Shown here piece by piece: positions 1 to 11,900 of a DNA stretch of 64,000 bases. Within the stretch, counting starts at the first letter, position 1, and each line of letters starts with the position of its first letter. This DNA comes from Phoronis australis (taxonomy: Eukaryota; Phoronida; Phoronidae), in NCBI GenBank assembly GCA_002633005.1, contig NMRA01000227.1:230304-294303 (forward strand), in the 5' to 3' direction. Below the pieces are notes generated by a model that saw only the letters and a program-made list of their open reading frames with translations, ran no database searches and was not told the DNA's origin. A program made the translations under genes and the position numbers.

Positions 1-130
1 TATTGTAGTGTTGTGATTAGATAGAACATGTGGAACATTGCCTGGTGTTTCTAAATATGCTGTCAAAGTGCAAAGGACTCGGCTTGTATTCTTTACCCAA
101 GTTTTTAATATTTGACGGGTTTTTTTTCAG

Positions 131-3100
131 GCTGCTTAACGGAGTTGGAAATCTGAAAAAGAGTTATTTAACATGGGAATCGTGGGAGAAATGGTGCCGA
201 TCCATTCTGGGAAGTTTAGAAAAATATGGCAAGCGAGGTAGCAAAGGAAAGAGAGTTGTGGTGAACACTGATTCAGCCGGTGACCTGCAGGGGGAGTCGC
301 CGGCTGTGGAGGTTATGAAGTATAATGACCCTAATGGATACTTTGCTGGTGATTGTTCTCTCTGCTTAGTGTTGAATCGTGGAAGGGGTATGGGAGAAAA
401 ATGTCCCAAGTTTTAAATGTGTTGTGTGTCTACTTTTTCTGTTATTCAGTTCGTGCACGTGCTGTTGAACAAAATGTGGCTTCTCGTACCTATTTTAGCT
501 CAGAGTCCTCTCATTAGTTGGAAATGACACAACAGGGGGACCTCAGATTTATTTGGAGACTTGGTAAAATTCCCAGGTCGCTATGAATTCGCCACGCCAT
601 TTCCAAGCATGTATTCAGAATACTGCAGGAAGTAAACAGGCGGAAGTCAGAATTGTTTGGCAAAACTCGTAAGAGTCTGGTCACGTTCATCTGCCTCAAG
701 AGCTTTGTGCAGGATATTGGGCTCAAGAATGGGGAGCGCACGAGGCAATCTTAATTTTCCGTTCAAGCAAAAAATCTGTTAAAAATCGGGTTCTCCGGCA
801 GACATTTGCTGAGCTTTCTGATTTTCCGCTAGAGGTTTCTAGTTTGTTTTATTTTCCACTCAGTGTCAATGAGCTTTGACAATCTCGGTTCCCATTAAGC
901 GACCTGGGAATTTTCCAGGTTGCATTTGACAAGTTGACATTATGTCAAGTGTCAAGTCCTGCACGTGCTCTTGTGTTGACAACAGCGACCCAATATTCAC
1001 TGAGTGCAGAGAGTGATGTTGTGCGCCTTGTGTTGTTATCAGGGCTTGGAATTTTCCGCGGAAACGCGGATTTCCGCATTTTTCAAATGTTCTGTCCGCG
1101 TATTTTATTATATTTCCACGTAAAAAAAATCGGATTTGATATAAAATTTCCGCAGCAAATTCCTTTCTTACTGCCACGTTGCCGACGACTTTCACCTCGA
1201 AAAGCGGAAGTTGCTCTTTATGTTTCGGAGGAACGTAAATTGTCAACATTGCCGGGGCTTCTGGGATTGCGTGGTGGATTTCCTCAGTGGCAGCTCGTGT
1301 GATTGTAAACCACGGTGACAAATACTACGACTCTGCAGCCAAAAATGCTTGGAGGTGGGAGTGGCGGACGAGCTAAGACAGACGCACGCTTCCGGAGGTG
1401 GTACTGTTTTTTTTTAGTCCTCTCGGCAAAAGGTCCACACCGACTCTTCAAGGCTGGCTGCGCGCATGTTTTGGGCCGTAAAAATTTCCGTGTTTTTCGC
1501 CATTGGTCATCCCAAGCCCTGTGTTATGATAACTGATCATTAAATTTGAGAACTCGAGTGAACCGCCAAAAAACTTGGTAAAAACGCATCTTCACATTGT
1601 ATGGTTAGTCTTGTGTGTGTGTTCTGTAGTGTCCACTAGGGGTCTCCACATGTTTGTAGTTTTTCACACCTTTCTGTACGTTTTCACAATTGCTGAAAAA
1701 GGTTTAGCCAAGTAACGAGCATTGAAAAAGGTAAGAAGTGATTAGTAAGTTACAGTACTAAGTAAATGCCACCTAATTATTTTTGGGGGCATTCGCATTT
1801 TAATTTTATTTGACTGGGTCCAATAGACAAAATGACATCATACTAAACAATCGAATACAAGAGCGTTTATGAGAGGATCCTGAGAAGGCCATAATGGACA
1901 GAAGCCAGACAGTGTTTTGCTCAATAGAACTTACATTGCTCCCCGAGTACACTAATATTAATTTGGTGAACTTGTGTGAACTTTGAACGTGGGTAAATGT
2001 GGTACTTAGTGACTACTTCTACATTGGTCGCAGGTAAAGCTGTTGTAATTCTTACTGCTTGTAAGGAATTTGCAGGACATAGTTTGATCCCAATCTGTTG
2101 TATCTGTGTAGCTTAAATTTGTGGTGAATCGTGTTTTCCAAAAAGCTCTCTTTACACTTGATATTAGACATGGCAAACAACTTAACATGGACTGAATGTG
2201 AAGTTGTTTAGTTTTGTTTGTTTTGTTTCTGTCCTACTTATAAATCCTGGTTTCAAGTGACACAAATATTAATGGGCTGATCTTACATTTTCAGGCTCAC
2301 CTGAACCACGCACAGAACGACCTAGAGAGGTCAAATACAGAGTAGGACAGGTCATACGACATAAAAAGTGGGGGTATAGAGGCGTCATAATTGGATGGGA
2401 TTTACATGCAAGGGTAATGCACTGCACTATCAGAAATATTCTTGGAATTATAACCATATTCCTCAATATTGTATTCATCTAAATTATAACCTTAAATGTT
2501 GTTGACTTGTGTTTGCATTCAAAAGTTGCCATGGTTGAAAAGAAGTGGAAAGGACAAAGAAGTATATAGAGCAAAGAAGTATTAGGACAAAGAAATATAT
2601 AGGACAAAGAAGTATATAGGACAGAGAAGTATATAGGACAAAGAAGTATATAGGACAAAAAAGTGTATAGGACAAAGAAGTGTATAGGACAAAGAAGTAT
2701 ATAGGGCAAAGAAGTATGTAGGACAAGTCAGTTTCTTCTGTAATTATAAGTATGCTGTTAAGCAATTCAGCTGTTGCTGTTTGGTTGTACCTTTATACAT
2801 TGTGTCTGGTGTAATGTTGACCTGTTGCTGCACCAAGTTAAGGTTGCAGTTACCCCCTGTGTATGGTCATCTGGTTGGTTGTGACTTCATGAAATATTTG
2901 TTTCATTGCTGTAGGCACCTGAACATTGGTTAGCCCAAAACCACCCAGCAGCGAAGACCAGCTGGCGTACACAACCAAACTATGCAATACTTGTAGACAC
3001 CCGTGACCGCATGACTCCACAGATGACATATGTTCCTCAGGAAAACATTGAACCATTGGTCAATGTGCAGGTATGTCGAGGATAATCTTAATTCAGAGGT

Positions 3101-4294
3101 GTCTAGTATCCCTTTGGTCTCCAACTCTACACTCATGGTGTTATACTATTTAAATAAAAAATATTCTTCACTTGGAGCAGCATAGATGATCCAAGACACT
3201 AACCAAATGTTCAAGTGAGTTTTGGTTCTTTCATTTGATTTTGTTACTTGTGACCAGAAAACTGACTTCGCTAAAGACAGGTCTTAACTTTCAGTCGATT
3301 TTAAGATAAGACTTAAATCTGTCTCAAGATCATTTCAAAAAAGAGATCTTAAGTTTGACTTAAGTTTTTGACTGAAGATTTGTCTTAATTTTTATTATCT
3401 TATTAGATGTAGAAGTTTCAAAGTTCGGAATTTGAGACAAATCTAAGACTTAAGTCAAAAATGAACTTAAGTCAGTTTCTTGGAACAGGCCTATTGTCTG
3501 TTGTGGTTTGAGATACTCCTTGAGGATGATGAATTGAACTTCATTGAAATGCTGGACTCATACATATGTAAATAAAGAATGTTAACAGTTAAACAAAGCA
3601 AGTCCCCAGTGTGTCGGCACCCTCTCCTGCAACAACGTTATTTTTGGCTTTTTTGATAAAAAGAAAATTTTAAAAACATTGTTTCATTATTGGGTAAACA
3701 GTTTATTTATACCCAAAAGTTTGGATCAAAAAGATTACTTCTAAGTACATTTTTTAACTTCATCAAAGAATATTATATGAGTGAAAAGTATAATGCTCGT
3801 AAGGATTTGAATTTAGAATTTATACAAAAAAGATTGTGTAACTTTGAAACGGTTTTTCTTAGCAGTAAAGAGCATTAGTTGTGGGGTGTGTGCGCGTGCG
3901 TGTCTGTGGTGTTCTTTGTCTTTTTGTGGTATTGTAATTTTTTCTCATTGCCAATAAATGTATAAAAAAAAGAAAGTTAACAAGAATTCTGCTGGGTTTT
4001 CTACTTCTTATTTGGCCCAAAACCAACATCATCAACATTTCATAGACTAATGAACTATGAACAAAAGATACAAGATCCAAGACATAACTCTGTAAGTTCA
4101 TACACTATGAACAGAATAGTTTTTAAGTACTGTAGATAATACAATATGTATAACTAATTGAAGAAATAGGACAAAATTAATTTTTCGTCTTGTTGTAGGT
4201 AATTCATCCTAACATAGAGAACTACTTTGAATCCTTTGATGGGGCACAGTATCTACCTAGGCCAAGTTTGAGAAAGATTTATCCAAGAGATTAA
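131..4294 (+). CDS. YccV-like (hemimethylated DNA-binding/HspQ-type) domain protein, 3' four coding exons, 5' partial
   Basis: Four exons join in frame with AG/GT borders: 131-237, 2295-2413, 2915-3070 and 4199-4294 (stop TAA 4292-4294). Exon 1 of this set ends in phase 1 and the next begins with the two bases that complete the codon. The fold core is visible as KYRVGQVIRHKKWGYRGVI, then a W-D segment, then NYAILVDTRD and a MTYVPQENIEP stretch. This is the usual YccV order: RVGQ, G.I.G.D, PFYH-like, Y.VLVD, YV.QENL. The tail continues with NIENYFESFDG and ends LRKIYPRD. In animals the domain occurs at the C-terminus of FBXO21 and in small stand-alone proteins. Nothing F-box-like is visible, but the start codon and N-terminus are left of the window. 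The first exon of the set (about 35 residues, rich in W, K and G) is joined by splice phase only. Function is inferred from the domain, and the biochemical role in animals is poorly defined. The fold call is firm, the family member is not. Confidence 0.8.
2553..2727. repeat. minisatellite, about 17-18 bp unit
   Basis: Tandem copies of a unit like AGGACAAAGAAGTATAT, about ten, inside the second intron of the YccV-like gene. The unit has few stops on the reverse strand, so it makes spurious tyrosine-rich open frames there; these are not genes. Confidence 0.9.
3255..3490. mobile_element. palindromic MITE-like element
   Basis: An imperfect inverted repeat built of CTTAAGTC and GACTTAAG words. 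The left end reads CAGAAAACTGACTTCGC and the right end is the complement of CCAAGAAACTGACTTAAG. It lies in the last intron of the YccV-like gene. No coding capacity. The superfamily cannot be set because no clear target duplication is visible. Confidence 0.55.
3610..3975 (+). mobile_element. 3' tail of a non-LTR retrotransposon (LINE), 5' truncated
   Basis: An open frame covering 3690-3878 ends in a lysine- and tyrosine-rich segment typical of the C-terminus of LINE ORF2 (FFNFIKEYYMSEKYNARK). A short 3' region with AATAAA near 3954 and an A-run at 3963-3970 follows. The general pattern matches the larger LINE at 26.6-28.25 kb. It sits in the intron before the last YccV-gene exon. It is a dead fragment with no reverse transcriptase core. 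A short GTTAACA word on both sides could be a target duplication, but this is weak. Confidence 0.6.
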
Positions 4295-5129
4295 CTTTAC
4301 AGTGAAGCCACATATTGCCGCAAGGTCAAAGCACAAAATACACCCACTTCAATCTAGACGTAATCACGTTTGTGGTGGAGAAACAAAGTAAAAACAATCC
4401 CTGAACTTGGCTGTTGAAGTAAATGTACCAAGTAGGAAGACTGGCACATCATATGAAAAATCTTAAATGAATCGGAACTTTTTATTGATTTGTATCGGTG
4501 ATGCAGAGTGAGGCTTCATATTAACCAGCCACTTGACTCATACGTCTCTAATATTGACTCATACGTCTCTAATATTGACTTTGGAGGTTTTCTAATTTCC
4601 TATTTTATTGTCCTTATGCTCATGGAAATGAAAATGGCTGTGAGATTTGTGGATGTCTACATGCAAGTTATAAATTTGAATTGACAAAGTGCATATTAAA
4701 TGTTCACTTAACTGTGTGCAATCATGAATGTTCCAATAACTGTTTACTGTTGCCGGTTATCTATACACTGTCAATCAAGTGAACACAGGCAACAAAAACT
4801 CTGTTGTTAAATAATGTCACTTTTTGAGCTAAAAAAAACTGTATACTATCCTGTCTCAGTGTTCTAGTGTATATTGGCCTAATAATCCCAATGATAGGCT
4901 CTTTGTCTATTTTCCCACATTAGAGTACAATGTCCCAAAACCACACGCTAAAAAATCTTTAATAATTGTTAAAACTGCCCTAGTTCAATTTTGAGAGGCT
5001 TACCACATTGTTGCTAATGTTCAGATTTAACCAGTTTTGTTTGTTAATAAACACGCCATACATCATACATGATAAAAACAAAGTAAGCTTTCCGTTATTT
5101 TTGTTGAAAAATTCAACAGAGAGGCTCAC

Positions 5130-5435
5130 CTGTCCGCCATATTGTGTCCTAAGCTGAAGAATCTTTGCTGCATACTGTGGAAGGAGTGAAACTTCAGACA
5201 ATCCTATGAAGGATCGACTTTTGTATTTTGTTGATGAACGTAACTGTAAGGAAACTCTTGTTGTTGAAAATGAGCGATAGTAATAACGTTCAGAGCACAA
5301 CCTATCCAAAACTATGTTGGTTAGCCTTAGACTGTTGCCAGTAAAGTGGGTCACTTTCTTTGCTCTTAGATTGATAAAGCTGCTGGGTTGGTCACATCTG
5401 TGCTTATGTAAGGATTGAAAATCTTTGCTTATCAT
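5130..5435 (-). other. unassigned open frame, possible orphan first exon with mitochondrial-type leader
   Basis: A 151-codon reverse-strand frame (5435 down to 4980) contains an Arg/Ser/Thr/Tyr-rich stretch with YRSFSTTR, which looks like a mitochondrial targeting cleavage region. It then has LLPQYAAKILQLRTQYGGQ followed at once by a strong 5' splice site (CAG|GTGAGC at 5130/5129). Read as an exon it would end in phase 0. No continuing exon was recognised to the left on the same strand, where the YccV-like gene lies on the other strand. It may be a stranded exon, a pseudogene piece or chance. I do not recognise the protein. Confidence 0.25.
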
Positions 5436-5849
5436 TGATTTGGGTAATAAATCTTAATAGACATGTGTTTAGGACCTGTTTGGAATGCTATGTTAGAGAT
5501 GCTTGTAACAGTGTTTTGTAACTAGACATGTAGGATGTGTAAGGTTAATGAGCACATGAAGCTAGAACTGTTGTCGTCTGCCACAATCAGTCAACTTCTT
5601 CAATATATTTGTTTACTGCTGGCTCTTGAAACTTTAACGTGAATAACATCATGCATTAGTGAAGAGGGATGATAGATCATGTCCATGGGGGCTATTGGGG
5701 GCTTTGTGGCAGTATTTGTGCACTGGCAGACTATGCAAAACTCTTATCTTCACAGCATTTCCAAGTTATTTCATGGGTTACAATTTACAAAGAGACTAAA
5801 CTGAAATCATTCCGTAAGCATCTAAGTCTCAAGTCGTCCACCAGAGGAT

Positions 5850-6175
5850 CTCCCTCAAGGTAATCTCTGGTCATGGCATGTATATCTTGATTCGCCTCAA
5901 GATGATCGCTGGTCATGACAGGATATTTCAATTCACCTCAAGATGATCGCTGGTGATGACTGGATATCTTGATTTGCCTCAAGATTATCGCTGGTTACAG
6001 CAGGATGTCTTAATTCCTGCCAAGATGGGCGCTGGCTGTGACTGCAATATCTTGATCTACCTAAGCTGAACATTGGTCATGGCTATAATGTTTATATTCA
6101 CCTCAAGATGGTTGTTGGTCATGACCAGGATATCTAGAATCGCCTCTAGATGATTGCTGGTCATGATAGGTGTCT
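5850..6175. repeat. minisatellite, about 50 bp unit
   Basis: About six diverged copies of a unit containing CCTCAAGATGATCGCTGGTC and ATGACAGGATATCTTGAT. Intergenic. Confidence 0.85.
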
Positions 6176-6399
6176 TGTTTTTAGTATAGTATAGAATAAA
6201 CCATGTTTTTCTGCTTAATGTCATTGATGGTTGAAAGGTACCATTTAATAAATTATTTTTCTCTTAAAAAACAAGTGGTTTTGAGCTTTCAATTTTCACT
6301 GATATCTACTAATTGATGAACAGTCATTTACTCAAGTGATAACATGTAAAAGTGTATAATTTCACAAACATTTAAAACCAGTGAAATTTAATTTTTGAC

Positions 6400-6720
6400 A
6401 ATTTTGCAAGAATGGTAAAATTTAAGAAAAAAAGATAAAGGTTCATTTATAGCAACTTGTATCCACAAAATGTCCAAATTTCTTTTCAAGTATTTGAAAT
6501 GAAATCTCAAAGATACTGCTACTGTTGTTCTAAATCGTTTTCTTGAGGTTTGCATAAAAATTAATTTTTTTGTAACACCTTATGCAAAAGTGAAACATGT
6601 CAAAAACTATCCGTTTTGAAAAGCAGCAGTTTCATTTGAATCTGATCAGCAATTTCTCAGATGTAACGTTCTCAAGTTACAAGTTATTAATGTGATGCAA
6701 TTATCGAGCTAGGTCATACA
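6400..6720. repeat. dispersed repeat, copy 1
   Basis: Shares with 7850-8210 the same order of words: a stretch like CAAGATGAAATCTC, then TGCAAAAGTGAAAC, then a segment like TTTGAATCTGATCAGC before a GATGT-AACGTTC-like end. Diverged and non-coding. Confidence 0.45.
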
Positions 6721-7233
6721 ACAGTTACTAATCTGATATACTTTTCAAGCAGGCTCGTTTTATTTACTTATCAGTTGACGACATTACAGACGAATACATA
6801 TTCAAAAAAATGACAGGCTTGTAACGTTTCTGATGAACAAGGGAAGGGACTCATCATTTATTTTGCACTTGATCAGCCCACAGTACATATACACAGTACA
6901 TATACACAGCACATAATTATACACAATACAATACATAAGTATGCATACATGCACGTAATATTTTAGGCACCCATAAGTTTCGTCAGAATCCAGAAACGTG
7001 GTACACAAACTTGATCAAGTTTTCAGCACACAGGGATCACAAATTCTCATTAATCTCAAAGTGGAACAATCACTTGGGTTGGTCCAATAGGAGTAAGGCA
7101 GCAATCTTATTCTCAAATTATTTTAAAAGGGAAACACACAAATAAAGTGAAATTCATCTTCCGCAAAATTTTGACCAGAGCTATGTTTACAAAAAGAACA
7201 TATTTATCAACAGTCTTCCCAGAGGAGACAGTG

Positions 7234-7298
7234 TGGCCTGGTTGATAAGTGCCCGCTTTCCTTACTCGAGGTCGTGGGTTCATGTCCCACCAGGTCAC
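7234..7298 (+). repeat. tRNA-derived fragment (SINE head or tRNA pseudogene)
   Basis: TGGCCTG (7234-7240) pairs with CAGGTCA (7291-7297) as a 7-bp acceptor stem. GTGGG/CCCAC encloses a TTCATGT loop as a T-arm, which gives a B-box-like GGGTTCATGTCCC. The D-arm side is shortened (TTGATAAGTGCC), so a functional tRNA is unlikely. It most resembles the head of a tRNA-derived SINE. Confidence 0.6.
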
Positions 7299-7849
7299 AC
7301 TGCTAAACCATTGAGCCAGGTTTCTAGCCCCTCAGCTCGGTTTTAACCATGTATTAATAAAGCATAAAAATATTTTCAGGTGATCAGTGCAATGGGCCCA
7401 CAAGCGAGGCCTGCGCACGTCTGGTACAACGTGTATCAGACCGCCTGGAATTATTTTTTTTAACAGTCTTCCCACCTCGACCAACCATTTATGAACGTCG
7501 TTTTCAATGTGCAAAACGGTAATATTACTATAGCTGCAGCTAACACCCAGCAGACTTTTACAAAATGTAATAATCTCTAGACAGTGATACTTTTTGAATT
7601 CCCACAACTGAAGTAAAAGAGGACTCCCAAAATGTAATTAATGATGAAACTATAGAATAAATTAAACACAAACTACAATATACATATACAAAACAAAGGA
7701 CACAAGTTTTCAAATGAAAATATAACTTAAATTAAGGTTATGTAGAATCATATCGTATTCAACAAAATATCTATAAAACCACGGATGTTTTCTGAACATA
7801 GCCTGCAGAATTGGATTTTTGACTTTATACCAGTGTGCTATTAATTGGA

Positions 7850-8210
7850 TCATGTGATCATGTCTTTTTAATAAAATTTAGCAAAAAGAAAGGTACATCC
7901 ATAGCAAAACATGGTATCAATAACATGATTGACCAAATTCTGTTCAATATAAATGTTCAAGATGAAATCTCTAAAATAATGTTACAGTTTTCTAAATTAT
8001 TTAGTTTTTGTTTTATGCAACTATTGACTTTTTCATAAAAATCATAAAAGTCCCATTTTTGATACCCTTTCATGCGAAAGTGGAAACTTTTAAAAACAAT
8101 TCCTAACAGAGCATAAAGCATAGTATCTGAAAGTTTCGTATGGATCTGATTGGCTACTTTTGAGATATGATGTTCCGAATTTTGCCCTATTTGGCCACTT
8201 ATAGTTCTAT
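7850..8210. repeat. dispersed repeat, copy 2
   Basis: Counterpart of 6400-6720. The clearest shared part is the TGCGAAAGTGGAAAC region followed by GGATCTGATTGGC and a gAGATATGATGTTC end. Non-coding. Confidence 0.45.
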
Positions 8211-8231
8211 GGTCGTCTCACTAGGGAATAT

Positions 8232-8480
8232 CAATGTGGCTTAGAGAGATTTGAACCTGCAAGCTATCTGACTCAAGGGTCTACCAGTGTGGCCTTGTGA
8301 GACTTGAATCTGCAAAACATCTGACTCAAGGGTCTATCAGTGTGGCCTTGTGAGACTTGAATCTGCAAGATATATGACTCCAGGGTCTACCAGTGTGGTC
8401 CAGTGGGATTGGAACCAACTAGATATCTGACTCGAGGGTCTAGGAGCGTACTCTAGTAGGATATCGAGCTGCAGCAATAG
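8232..8480. repeat. tandem repeat, about 55-60 bp unit with tRNA B-box-like core
   Basis: Four to five copies of a unit with GTGTGGCCTTGTGAGACTTG, AATCTGCAA and CTGACTCAAGGGTCTA. The GAxTTGAACC part is the complement of a polymerase III B-box (GGTTCAAxTC), so the array may have grown from a tRNA-derived SINE. Related single copies continue near 8560-8660. Confidence 0.7.
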
Positions 8481-8964
8481 TACTAGACCACACTTACCAA
8501 CTTCACATTAATTTTGTCAATGACAAAAACATTGTAGAAAGTGAGTTATAAAGCAACATACCTAACTCATGGGTCTAATAGTGTGGTCTAGTAGGATCAA
8601 AGCACACGGGAGATTTCACTCAATGGCCTAGGAATGTGGTCTAGTGCAATTTGAACCAATCATCTACCACTAGGACATTGTCAGACTATACACAATATTT
8701 TTAAAAAAGCAAAACATTGTTCTTGCTCTGTGTGACCAGTATTTTAAATGTCATTCCCTGTTTCATTTAAGCGAATGCCTTTTCTATTAACTGAGCATAC
8801 AAAATAAAAACTACACAGTGAAACAGGAAAAAAGAAGCCGTAATGCTTCACTTTTTGCTGAAAACACTTTTGTAAAGGATAATCAAGTGTTTTGGCTAAA
8901 ACCGAACAACAATAAAGAGCATACAAGATCATATATTTAAGCTTCAGAAAGTTAGGAAGTAACA

Positions 8965-11900
8965 TCAATAGTTCTTTGCAAGAGATGCAGGTAATTTTTG
9001 TGCTGGAAAGTCTTCCTTTTTGACACCAGGAGGCAGTGGTAGATCGAATATGATAGGTGGGTTCTTGGGTTTGTAAGACACTGTCATTATACTTGCATTC
9101 ACATATGTTGTATTGCCGTCTGTTGTCACACCATGACCTGTAAAATTGAATGAGGATCAACTGCATTATTAGTGGTGTGGTGATTGGCACATCAAGATGG
9201 CTTGTGCCTACCTTGATCAGGGCTGTTCCAGCAAAATCTGTATGGGAGGGGGGATGGCAGTTGACATAAAAATTTATGGGTGAAAAAAATTTAAATTATG
9301 GGTGGTCCTTCTTTGAAAGAAGTATATCATTAAAAGTGGGAGGTATTTTTTTGCCCTGCAAATGTTGACAGGTGGGTATTTTCAGCCAAACACAGACCTT
9401 AATACCATCTGAAAAAAAATTCAATGTTTCCACTTAAAGAATTCACTTGACAGATACCCAAAAATACCCCCAAAACAACAAAACAAGCCCATGCTGCTAC
9501 TGTACAGAGTGCAATATGTACACTATGCCATTACTCAAGTCATGGGCAACTTGATTACAGGCACATGTTGTACAGTCATATTACTATGAAAATTACTGGT
9601 ATTAATACATCTAAGAAAATTAATGAATTGATGAATTTTTAAATAAAAAGTATGAGGAGTCAGATAGACAAGTTCCAGGATTCACTTGGCATAGCAGCGT
9701 TCATGAAAACATTTCGAGATTTGTAGATTCTTGAAATTGAAAAAATCTTATGATTGAAATTACAGACATATGGTGGACAGAGACACCTGGTGACTGCCTA
9801 AAGTATTGCTCACATGTGTCTTTGAAAAGCCAGTTTCTGGTAATTGACACGAGTTGTGATCTCAAGGTCGAATATAGTCGGCATAGTACCGTCCGTCCCT
9901 TCATCTGCTTGTCGATCGGTCCGTCTGTCATTATCATTTCTTGCAACGCAATTATCTCAAGAACTGCTTAGCGGATAATGATGAAATTTTGTATAGAGGT
10001 TATCAGCGTGGATGTATCAGGACTAGTTGATATTAGGATAGATTTGACTACCATGGTACCCCATGATGGACGTTTTAGTAGTTTTCGACAAGCCATTCCT
10101 TGTGGGTCAATTATGCCAAATTTTAATATATATTTAGCGGTTTGGTGGATGGAGATGGCGATGTCAAAACCATACTTGAAAACTTTTAAAATGTCCAGAA
10201 CAGTCAAATCTGCCCCACAATGAGAAGGCATTGTTTCCTTAATGGAAACTTGGTTGCAAAATTTCATAATAAAAAAGGCTGCTTTATGTCAAATCTGTAC
10301 GAAAATGGGAACCTGTCGACTTTTTAATAAACTTATTCATTAAATTTCATAAAAATCTGCCGAGGAGTTTCAAAGATGCAGAGGACAACGAAAAAAATTG
10401 CCATTACGTGACACAGCGGTAGTCTGCTCCATCCAAAATTGTTGTTTGTTGCCACCTTTATAAAAATATGTTTACTAAGTTTAACGATGACCCTGCAGAG
10501 ACTTTGGGAGATACAGCAATAGACTAAAAAAACTGCCACTAGGAGGCAACACAGTAGTCCGAGTCGTCTGAAAATCATAGTCAGCCATTCTCTTCACAGT
10601 AGAAACATAAACGCCAATTTTCAAATCATCCTTGGAGTGGTTTGGTTGATAGAGGGGCAGACACCAGAAACAGACTCAAAAACAGTAAAAATAAGCCACT
10701 AGAAAGCACAAAATATGTTGAATCCATCCAAAAACATTGCCATTTCTTTAATAGAAAGCTATTAACCAAATTTCATAAAAATCTGTCCGATGAACTTCAT
10801 AGGAACAGATGAAAATGGAAAAAAATGAAATTGTCACAAGGGGGTACAGCGTTACTCAGATCCGTTCGAAAGTCGTCTTCGTCAATCGTCAACTTCGTAT
10901 AAATGCACTTCCTAAATTTAATAAAAATCCTTCAGAAAGTTTAGAGATATAGCCATGGAAAAAAAAACAAAACTGCAAATAGCCAAAATAGCCAAAACCA
11001 TATTGTCAGCTGTCCCCTTCATAGTAGGAATATATGTGCCAATTTTCACAATCATCCTTAGAGTGGTATGGTTGTTAGAAGAGTGGATGCCAAAAAAACA
11101 GTAAAAGTGACAACTAAGAGGCGCAAAATACCTCGAATCTATACTTTCCAACAAATACAGCTATGCAAATGTGCCTACAACTGCATCGCAAACAGTATGC
11201 TTCTAGGAGTATCAGTTTCACTGTTTAGATGCAATCCCAACCCACAAAAACATTTCGGCCACAATCTGAGCTGAGCTGTGCTCACAGGCGCTTAATAACT
11301 GGTGCCAGCACATGCACACCATATAACTTTGTATCAAAACTGATCATGAATCGTCAAGCAATTTTGGATAACCAATCGACAAGCAAACTTGATGTAATGC
11401 AGGCAAAAAGTGACGGATGTAGCAGTTGGTATGCATGCATTCCCTTAAGCTAACATCACAGTGGAGGGATGATCACTTTATCGTTAGAACATTCAGATGG
11501 CTCATGAGTCCTACCTTCATGAATGTGACCAAATACGTGATACTTTGGTTTGACTCTCTTTTGAATAGTGTTGAGTAGTTCAACACACCCTGCCCTGTGA
11601 CCACCACTACACAGATCACCATGTCCTAGAATGAACCAATTGATTACAATAACATCAGTGCACAACTAAAAATTTAGATAACGCTCCCTGGCACCCCAAG
11701 TTGTCACCACTTTACAACTCCAGTATTTGTGTTTGACAGTGATCCTTAACATTGCACCGCACTGGGGGTAGTGAAAGGGAGTGGGGTAAAACAGTTATGT
11801 TAAGACCCCAATGACAACTGTATGTACACCACGCCCCCTATTCAGTACCTCTGGGCCCAGGGTCTAATCATTTTACTCAAAATCAAACTCGAAATTTTTT

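Larger units (their letters stand above)
4295..8964. other. intergenic region between the YccV-like gene and MPPED copy A
   Basis: No gene with a recognisable domain was found. The first few hundred bases are probably the 3' UTR of the YccV-like gene. The rest holds an unassigned reverse-strand open frame (4980-5435), a 50-bp minisatellite, two copies of a diverged dispersed repeat (about 6400-6720 and 7850-8210), a tRNA-derived fragment and a 55-60 bp tandem repeat. Confidence 0.6.

Noticed and set aside
866-1321. 151-codon reverse frame and its forward counterpart
   Set aside because: Both strands are open over the same GC-richer stretch in an intron of the YccV-like gene. No domain, splice context or coding bias was convincing.
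7234-7298. Functional tRNA gene
   Set aside because: The D-arm is shortened and the anticodon arm does not form, so a SINE or pseudogene is more likely.
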